Made by a program: the position numbers and the translations under genes. A DNA stretch of 9,809 nt from Lachnospiraceae bacterium (GTDB taxonomy: Bacteria > Bacillota > Clostridia > Lachnospirales > Lachnospiraceae). The stretch is from positions 1-9,809 of the forward strand of contig JAHZAV010000059.1 of the NCBI GenBank assembly GCA_019423745.1. The letters run 5' to 3'. How positions within the stretch are numbered: the first letter of the stretch is position 1; every line of letters starts with the position of its first letter. Under the pieces are notes generated by a model. It did no database searches, was not told the DNA's origin, and worked only from the letters and a program-made list of their open reading frames with translations. Below are positions 5,283 to 9,809 of the stretch, piece after piece.

Positions 5283-5483
5283 ATGGTAAATAAAGAAATG
5301 ACAATTGGCGAAGTGTTGAACATCAACATGGATATTGCACCGATTCTTATGGAAATTGGAATGCATTGTCTTGGTTGCCCGGCTTCACAGGGTGAGACAT
5401 TAGAAGAGGCGGCTATGGTACATGGAATAGATGCAGATCTGCTTGTAGAAAAAATCAACGCATTTTTAAAAGCTAATGCATAA
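5283..5483 (+). CDS. DUF1858 small redox-disulfide protein (hybrid-cluster-associated type)
   Basis: A 66-residue soluble protein matching the DUF1858 family, also described as the hybrid cluster protein-associated redox disulfide domain. Visible hallmarks are MTIGEVLN at the start, a CxxC pair (Cys29-Leu-Gly-Cys32) in GMHCLGCPAS, and the GETLEEAA..HGID helical segment. The molecular role is not established; the CxxC pair suggests thiol redox or metal/cluster binding in anaerobic metabolism. Its start is slightly unusual. AAAGGAGG (5264-5271) lies 11 bases before this ATG, while another ATG at 5276 opens a five-codon frame (MNYGK, stop) that overlaps it. The gene is monocistronic with its own promoter and terminator. 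No hybrid cluster protein gene is adjacent. Confidence 0.9.
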   Translation: MVNKEMTIGEVLNINMDIAPILMEIGMHCLGCPASQGETLEEAAMVHGIDADLLVEKINAFLKANA

Positions 5484-5505
5484 ATAGTTTTTATATGAAA
5501 GATTC

Positions 5506-5545
5506 AAACATCCGGATAAGCTTTTGAGCTGTCCGGATGTTTTTG
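5506..5545 (+). terminator. Terminator of the DUF1858 gene
   Basis: AAACATCCGGA (5506-5516) pairs with TCCGGATGTTT (5532-5542). An inner AGCT/AGCT pair (5519-5522, 5527-5530) sits around TTTG, and a T-run to 5544 follows. Classic rho-independent form. Confidence 0.9.
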
Positions 5546-5583
5546 CATATAAGATTATATAGAAAGACAATAAATAATCCAAT

Positions 5584-5624
5584 AAAAAAGCTCCATGAAA
5601 GAAATAGTTTTCCTACATAGAGCT
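5584..5624 (-). terminator. Terminator of mecA
   Basis: Read on the minus strand, AGCTCTATG and CATGGAGCT (one G.U pair) close a long imperfect stem extended by AGGAAA/TTTCTT around an ACTA loop, followed by six T. A second small inverted repeat (AGGGTG 5626-5631, CACCCT 5639-5644) lies between it and the mecA stop. Confidence 0.75.
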
Positions 5625-5663
5625 GAGGGTGTGTGTCTCACCCTGTCAATACGAAAGGTATGT

Positions 5664-6392
5664 TTAAATCTGTGAAAGTTTCTGTATTGCATCCGAAGAT
5701 ACTACAATTTCACAGTGCTCTTCCAGATATGCCAAAGAGGCACTGGAAGCTTTTTCCAAAGATCCATATTCAGAGAGCATGTTGCAGATTCGATTGAATT
5801 CTCGAGTTGTATGGTCTGACTGAGTCAGTGCCAGAATATAGAGATCTGCTTTATGGTCCTTGTACAGTGTATTGGAACCGAAATAGATTGTTTGCAGCAG
5901 GTGAGCTGCGTGAATCACTTGATCCATATTTGTAAAAGAAAAAAGGCGAAGAGAAAGGTTTTTTGCCTTTTCTGATTTCTTGTCAGAAGTCTCTGATACG
6001 GAGGAAACGCTTTCTTTAACTTTTCCAAGGAGATTTAAAAGTTCCTCGGCGCCTTCCAGTTTTTCAAGTGCGGATTCTTTTGAAGAGTCCCAATCTCCAC
6101 CTGGAGAGGGGGCAAATTTAGAAAATCTAGTATCGAGTTCCTCTGGATCTTCGACTTTTGTGATTATCAGCACAATAGAATCGGAAGAAGCCGGAATCGC
6201 CTCTATCATAAGAGGAATATCTTCGGCCTCAAAACCAAATTCAAATGCTGCTTGTTGCATCATATCATGGAAAAGTGATTTCGCTTTTTCAGTTCCGTAG
6301 GCAAGCTCGCTTAACTGAAGCTGCCTGTCAGCTAAATCAGCACGTGTAAGAGTACAGCGAATCTGATTGTCGTTGATTTTTTCAATCTTCAT
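5664..6392 (-). CDS. mecA: MecA family adaptor protein for ClpC
   Basis: A 242-residue cytoplasmic adaptor of the MecA/YpbH family. The N-terminal substrate-binding domain (about 1-85) opens with MKIEKINDNQIRCTLTRADL, has Leu/Tyr..KAKSLFHDMM and ends in VLIITKVE. A low-complexity acidic linker with SPGGDW and Ser/Glu/Lys stretches (about 86-145) follows. The C-terminal ClpC-binding domain (146-242) has LSLRLFSFTNMDQVI..A..L. In Bacillus, MecA hands ComK and other substrates to ClpCP and assembles the ClpC hexamer. The client here is unknown. The ATG at 6392 is preferred: GGAAG lies about eight bases upstream, and a GTG at 6413 would put that site inside the gene. It is a lone minus-strand gene with its own promoter and terminator. 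Confidence 0.88.
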   Translation of the reverse strand: MKIEKINDNQIRCTLTRADLADRQLQLSELAYGTEKAKSLFHDMMQQAAFEFGFEAEDIPLMIEAIPASSDSIVLIITKVEDPEELDTRFSKFAPSPGGDWDSSKESALEKLEGAEELLNLLGKVKESVSSVSETSDKKSEKAKNLSLRLFSFTNMDQVIHAAHLLQTIYFGSNTLYKDHKADLYILALTQSDHTTREFNRICNMLSEYGSLEKASSASLAYLEEHCEIVVSSDAIQKLSQI

Positions 6393-6464
6393 AGTTATCA
6401 CTTCCTTTTTCACAGTATATCATATGAAATGATTAGAGTTCAATAAAATTAAAATAAAAAAAGC

Positions 6465-6494
6465 TTGCGTTTACATAAATACAAGTGCTATAAT
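6465..6494 (+). promoter_or_regulatory. Rightward promoter with extended -10 and no obvious gene
   Basis: TATAAT (6489-6494) is preceded by TGC, an extended -10, with a weak TTGCGT -35 (6465-6470) 18 bases upstream. Start would be near 6501, and about 370 bases separate it from the next gene at 6871. It points head-on into the mecA promoter. Confidence 0.5.
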
Positions 6495-6520
6495 ACCAAT
6501 ACAGAAATTAGTATTCCCAA

Positions 6521-6549
6521 ATCATACATTCTTAGAACGGATCTGTCAA
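6521..6549 (-). promoter_or_regulatory. Probable mecA promoter
   Basis: On the minus strand, TTGACA (6549-6544) and TATGAT (6526-6521) are exactly 17 bases apart. Start is expected near 6514, giving mecA a leader of about 120 bases. It overlaps the first transcribed bases of the opposed promoter at 6465-6494. Confidence 0.7.
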
Positions 6550-6870
6550 TCAGATTTCACTTATTATCAGGATCAGGCGATCTCAATGTAAATCTAGGAA
6601 CTAGTCAACAATATTTCAACAAGTCAATTCAGACGAAATTCAACAGGATAATTTATTTTAGTTATTAAACTAACGGAAAAGTACGTTATAACAAGAAAAT
6701 GATCTGTTCAGAAATGTTTAACAGAATGGATACAGTTTCTGTATTCAGGCATGTTTTAATATATCACGCACTTCCATAAAAGGAGATATGTCTGAAGTAA
6801 TTGTAGCTATATTCCATTTTATGCCGATACAAGAAAAATGTTTCTTAATGGCAGGAAAAAGGAGGCTGTG

Positions 6871-7092
6871 ATGCCGGAAGAAAAAAAGGAATTTCAAGAG
6901 ATGTTCAGTGAATTGAACATGTATGAAAAAAGGGGAGTATATATTGCAATGGAGGGAAAACCGGCAAGCCCGACACAAATTGTACAGGCGCATATGCTGA
7001 ATGAAGATTTTGGATATATGAGAGATTATGTCCTGAACGAAAACGGAGATTTAAAAGCGCTGTATTTTTATCATATTGACCAGAGTGTTTAA
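6871..7092 (+). CDS. Small protein of unknown function (73 residues)
   Basis: I do not recognise a named family. The protein is soluble and mixed in charge, with an N-terminal helix (MPEEKKEFQEMFSELNMYEKRG), a central VYIAMEGKPASPTQIVQAHML segment and a C-terminal region likely to form strands (GDLKALYFYHID). It has no signal peptide, membrane segment or cysteine. The ATG at 6871 is chosen because AGGAGG (6860-6865) lies five bases before it; an in-frame ATG at 6838 has no ribosome site. The upstream 27-codon frame ends TGATG across this start, suggesting possible translational coupling. It precedes the GH18 gene by 140 bases, which include a separate promoter, so a shared function is not implied. 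Its real-gene status rests on the ribosome site, codon pattern and compact composition. Confidence 0.72.
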   Translation: MPEEKKEFQEMFSELNMYEKRGVYIAMEGKPASPTQIVQAHMLNEDFGYMRDYVLNENGDLKALYFYHIDQSV

Positions 7093-7180
7093 AACAAAAG
7101 CGTGGACACCCCTCGTAAAAAAGAGTGCCAAATACCTGGAATAATTGCCAGAAAAATATTCTTAAATGTCGAAATAAATA

Positions 7181-7209
7181 ATGACGCAGCCCACAAAAGT
7201 TGATATAAT
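7181..7209 (+). promoter_or_regulatory. Promoter of the GH18 gene
   Basis: TATAAT (7204-7209) with TGA directly before it (extended -10) and ATGACG (7181-7186) 17 bases upstream. Start is expected near 7216, so the leader is only about 17 bases and consists almost entirely of the GGGAGG ribosome site (7221-7226). Confidence 0.68.
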
Positions 7210-7232
7210 GATGTATATGTGGGAGGTGCAGC

Positions 7233-9029
7233 ATGGAACAAAGACGCAGAAGACGCCGCAGAAGGCGGCCTCAGTCAAGGCGGAGAAGAAAGCGTAATCT
7301 GATTCTGAAGGTAGGGCTTTTTATTATACTGATAGTAGGAGTTATTGCAGCTGTCTTTTTATGGAGAAGATATGGACCATCGAAAGAACAGGCAGATTTA
7401 AACGGATATTATGGAATAGAAAATGAAAACCAACTTGCTATCGTTGTTAATAATGATATTCTTGAGCCAAGCGGAATGATATCAGATGGGAAGGCTTACG
7501 TGGAGTATGGCATCGTCCGAGATTATATCAATGAAAGATTCTATTGGGATCCGAGTGAAAATGTCCTGCTTTACACACTGCCTAATGATACAGTGTCGGT
7601 AACTGTAGGAAGTACGGATTATACGGTTTCAAAGCAGAAGAATAGTGGCGATTATGTTATTTTAAAGACAGAAGGAAGTACAGCGTATATTGCTCTGGAT
7701 TTTGTTAAACAGTATACGGATATGGAATATGAAGTCTATGATGATCCAAGTCGAGTAGTTGTAGTGACAGAGACTGGAAAAGTAAAAGTAGCAGAGGCAA
7801 AGAAAGACACGCAGGTACGTTATCAGGGCGGAGTAAAAAGTCCGATACTTACAGAAATCAGTAAAAATGACACGGTGACTTATATTGAAGATGAAGGGGA
7901 CTGGAAAAAGGTTCGTACGGAAGATGGATTTATTGGTTACGTAAAGAAAAGCGCTCTGCGGAGCGAGGAGACAAAAGTCATCGACCGGGGATTTGAAGAA
8001 CCTGAGTATACAAACATTTCTAAGGATTATACCATTAATATGGCGTGGCATAATGTGACAAACAGTGATGCCAATAGCAGTGTGTTGGAAATGATTGCCA
8101 GTACAAAAGGATTGACGACAATTTCGCCTACATGGTTTCATGTGGCGGATACATCTGGAAATCTGGAATCTATTGCTACAGCAGATTACGTGAATTATGC
8201 ACACCAGTCAGATATAGAAGTCTGGGCGGCAATACGCGATTTTGATGGAGGAATTAATTCTACGGAAGAATCTTATGAGCTGTTAAGTCATACGGAAAAC
8301 AGGACCAACTTAATTAATCAGCTTATAGCAGAGGCTTTAAGAGTTGGATTGGATGGAATTAATGTAGATTTTGAGAAAATTTCTGATGAGTGTGGAGAAC
8401 ATTATATTCAATTTATCCGTGAGCTTTCTGTGCAATGCCGCAAAAATGGTATTGTACTTTCCGTAGATAATTATGTGCCACAGTCATATAACCAGCAATA
8501 TCACAGGAAAGAACAGGGTGTTGTAGCAGATTATGTGGTGATAATGGGATATGATGAGCATTACAGCGGCTCACCGGAGGCTGGATCAGTTGCTTCTTAT
8601 GATTTCGTGAAAACAGGTATTGAAAACACACTTAAAGAAGTGCCAGCTGATAAGGTAATTAATGCAGTTCCATTTTTCACAAGAGTATGGTCAGAAACAC
8701 CTAAGACAGAAGAAGAGCTGGCCGCTGATAAAGGAACAGATGCGGAACAATATTCTACAAAAGTACAAAGTACAGCTTATGGAATGGCAGAAGCAAAAGC
8801 GGTAGTGCAACAGGCGGGAGCCACTGCACAGTGGGATGAAACAACCAAACAGAATTATGCAGAATGGGAATCAAACGGAGTGACTTATAAAGTCTGGCTG
8901 GAAGATACTCAGTCTCTTGAACCGCGACTTCAGTTAATGAAGGAATATAAACTGGCAGGAACTGCTGCATGGCGGTTAGGCCAGGAGGAGTCAGATGTCT
9001 GGGAACTGATTTTAAAGTATGTAAATTAA
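7233..9029 (+). CDS. Membrane-anchored SH3-GH18 glycosidase (YaaH/SleL-like)
   Basis: A 598-residue cell-surface glycosidase. It opens with a very basic cytoplasmic tail (nine Arg at residues 4-12, then RRRR-K-R at 16-21). One membrane segment follows (about 24-44), then an extracellular stalk (about 55-180) resembling the copper amine oxidase N-terminal-like domains of Firmicutes surface proteins. Next is a bacterial SH3 domain (about 185-243, EISKNDTVTYIEDEGDWKKV) and a glycoside hydrolase 18 barrel (about 265-597). Catalytic Glu381 closes LDGINVDFE (373-381), and the conserved MxYD is MGYD at 438-441. The nearest well-studied relatives, YaaH/SleL and YdhD, are N-acetylglucosaminidases acting on spore cortex or cell wall. 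GGGAGG lies six bases before the ATG. The next gene is a cell-wall amidase on the same strand, separated by a strong hairpin. Confidence 0.92.
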   Translation: MEQRRRRRRRRRPQSRRRRKRNLILKVGLFIILIVGVIAAVFLWRRYGPSKEQADLNGYYGIENENQLAIVVNNDILEPSGMISDGKAYVEYGIVRDYINERFYWDPSENVLLYTLPNDTVSVTVGSTDYTVSKQKNSGDYVILKTEGSTAYIALDFVKQYTDMEYEVYDDPSRVVVVTETGKVKVAEAKKDTQVRYQGGVKSPILTEISKNDTVTYIEDEGDWKKVRTEDGFIGYVKKSALRSEETKVIDRGFEEPEYTNISKDYTINMAWHNVTNSDANSSVLEMIASTKGLTTISPTWFHVADTSGNLESIATADYVNYAHQSDIEVWAAIRDFDGGINSTEESYELLSHTENRTNLINQLIAEALRVGLDGINVDFEKISDECGEHYIQFIRELSVQCRKNGIVLSVDNYVPQSYNQQYHRKEQGVVADYVVIMGYDEHYSGSPEAGSVASYDFVKTGIENTLKEVPADKVINAVPFFTRVWSETPKTEEELAADKGTDAEQYSTKVQSTAYGMAEAKAVVQQAGATAQWDETTKQNYAEWESNGVTYKVWLEDTQSLEPRLQLMKEYKLAGTAAWRLGQEESDVWELILKYVN

Positions 9030-9030
9030 T

Positions 9031-9089
9031 AAACATCTCCTAACAGACATATATTTAATAAAATATATGCTGTTGGGGGATGTTTTTTT
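9031..9089 (+). terminator. Large terminator hairpin overlapping the amidase start
   Basis: The left arm (9031-9046 and 9048-9056) pairs with 9061-9069 and 9070-9085: 25 base pairs with one bulged A (9047), two G.U pairs and an AATA loop. It is followed by T to 9089. It starts two bases after the GH18 stop and contains the only ATG of the amidase (9067) and its best ribosome site (GGGGGA, 9075-9080). Confidence 0.85.
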
Positions 9090-9759
9090 GCGCAAAGGAT
9101 TAGAATTTATTTTGGTGTTAGCTGTTCTTGCAGGGCTGATTTTTGCAGGTGGAGAAGTCAGTCAGTATGCATCGGCACAGAAGGTAGAGGCAAATAAGCT
9201 GGTCGTATTGGATCCCGGTCATGGTGGAAGAGATCCAGGGAAAGTAGGATCAGAAGATATTTTGGAGAAAGATTTGAACCTTGCTATAGCTAAGAAGGTA
9301 AAAAAGATACTCAAAAAAGATGGAATGGAAGTGATTATGACCAGAGAAAAAGATGAAATGCTTTGTTCGGAAGATACCCAGAATAAAAAGGTCGAGGATT
9401 TGAAAAACAGAATAGAAGTTATTAATTGTAACAAACCTGCAATTACCATAAGTATTCACCAAAACAGTTATTCGGATGAAACAGTAAAAGGTACACAAAT
9501 TTTCTATTTTACCCATTCTGTAGAGGGGAAAGAAGCAGCTGAAATAATGCAGGAAGAATTTCTTTCTGATTTTCCCAATAATATACGTGAGCTAAAAGCA
9601 AATGATACATATTATCTTCTGAAAAAAACAGAAGTCCCCACCCTTATTGTGGAATGTGGGTTTTTGAGCAATTATGAGGAGGCGAAGCTTTTAAGTCAGG
9701 AAGAGTATCAGTCAAAGATGGCCGAGACGATTGCCAAAGGAATTGAAACCTGGGGCTAA
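9088..9759 (+). CDS. cwlD: N-acetylmuramoyl-L-alanine amidase, CwlD-like
   Basis: A zinc amidase (Amidase_3 family) cutting the bond between muramic acid and the stem peptide. From the TTG start it has 223 residues: a signal or anchor segment (MRKGLEFILVLAVLAGLIFA), then one catalytic domain. Zinc and catalytic residues are His45 (DPGHGG), Glu60 (LEKDLNL), His124 (SIHQN) and Glu189 (VECGFLSN). Length and the insert KKVEDLKNRIEVIN parallel B. subtilis CwlD (RRKAEDLRQRVKLIN), which makes muramic-delta-lactam in spore cortex, so the symbol is a family-level guess. The upstream in-frame ATG at 9067 has no ribosome site and lies inside the hairpin. TTG at 9088 has GGGGGA seven bases before it and gives a standard signal peptide. 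If the ATG is used, the protein has 230 residues. No separate promoter is visible. Confidence 0.85.
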   Translation: MRKGLEFILVLAVLAGLIFAGGEVSQYASAQKVEANKLVVLDPGHGGRDPGKVGSEDILEKDLNLAIAKKVKKILKKDGMEVIMTREKDEMLCSEDTQNKKVEDLKNRIEVINCNKPAITISIHQNSYSDETVKGTQIFYFTHSVEGKEAAEIMQEEFLSDFPNNIRELKANDTYYLLKKTEVPTLIVECGFLSNYEEAKLLSQEEYQSKMAETIAKGIETWG

Positions 9760-9768
9760 CTTGAAATT

Positions 9769-9796
9769 TTAAATTCCAGTGCAGAGTTAAATTCCA
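9769..9796 (+). repeat. Direct repeat after the amidase gene
   Basis: TTAAATTCCA occurs at 9769-9778 and 9787-9796, an 18-base period. It lies ten bases after the amidase stop, at the window edge. It may belong to the control region of the next gene or be chance in AT-rich DNA. Confidence 0.4.
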
Positions 9797-9809
9797 TAGG
9801 GGTTTAAAA

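Larger units (their letters stand above)
6393..6870. other. Gene-poor 478 bp stretch between mecA and the 73-residue protein gene
   Basis: It holds the mecA leader and promoter, an opposed promoter reading right, three TCAACA direct repeats (6605-6610, 6616-6621, 6640-6645), and a 6-4-6 inverted repeat (TTAGTT 6658-6663, AACTAA 6668-6673) followed by a TAACG/CGTTA pair (6671-6675, 6684-6688). A possible 27-codon leader frame is at 6788-6871. No known RNA family was recognised. A 67-codon plus frame (6465-6668) lacks an ATG, a ribosome site and protein-like composition. Confidence 0.5.

Noticed and set aside
6603..6627. Two AGTCAA elements as a CtsR operator near mecA
   Set aside because: CtsR needs adjacent heptads with a 3-base gap; here the elements are 13 bases apart.
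6465..6668. A 67-codon plus-strand frame between mecA and the 73-residue protein gene
   Set aside because: It opens on TTG inside a promoter, has no ribosome site, and its translation has no protein-like composition.

Overview
The window looks like chromosome of a low-GC, strictly anaerobic Clostridia member, most likely Lachnospiraceae. The basis is the gene set (rubrerythrin, reverse rubrerythrin, PerR, a DUF1858 redox protein, MecA, a CwlD-like amidase), AT-rich spacers, strong AGGAGG-type ribosome binding sites and consensus sigma-A promoters. The family name is an inference from protein style, not a database result.

Layout. Positions 1-227 are the right end of an insertion sequence: a transposase tail, a hairpin and a probable terminal repeat. 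It abuts trhA (minus strand, hemolysin III family). An ECF transporter S component follows on plus. It shares a bidirectional terminator with a minus-strand oxidative-stress cluster read in the order perR, reverse rubrerythrin, rubrerythrin. The perR promoter carries a perfect 7-1-7 PerR-type palindrome, and the reverse rubrerythrin promoter carries a 13-3-13 palindrome next to its -10. Together they look like a peroxide-response module that reduces H2O2 and senses it in the same locus.

The second half is mostly cell-envelope work. A secreted SH3-NlpC/P60 endopeptidase has a consensus promoter flanked by WalR-like boxes. After it comes a 448 bp gene-free spacer holding a DnaA-box cluster with two AT-rich 13-mer repeats, which resembles a replication origin but has no dnaA nearby. 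Then come a DUF1858 redox protein, the ClpC adaptor mecA (minus), a 478 bp regulatory or non-coding stretch with two face-to-face promoters, a 73-residue protein of unknown function, a membrane-anchored SH3-GH18 glycosidase with an oligo-arginine tail, and a CwlD-like N-acetylmuramoyl-L-alanine amidase. The start region of the amidase is folded into a 25 bp terminator-like hairpin.

No tRNA, rRNA, CRISPR array, known riboswitch class or phage gene was recognised. The points most worth a second look are the orphan oriC-like element (4949-5091), the hairpin covering the amidase start (9031-9090), the WalR-like boxes around the NlpC/P60 promoter, and the overlapping opposed promoters upstream of mecA.
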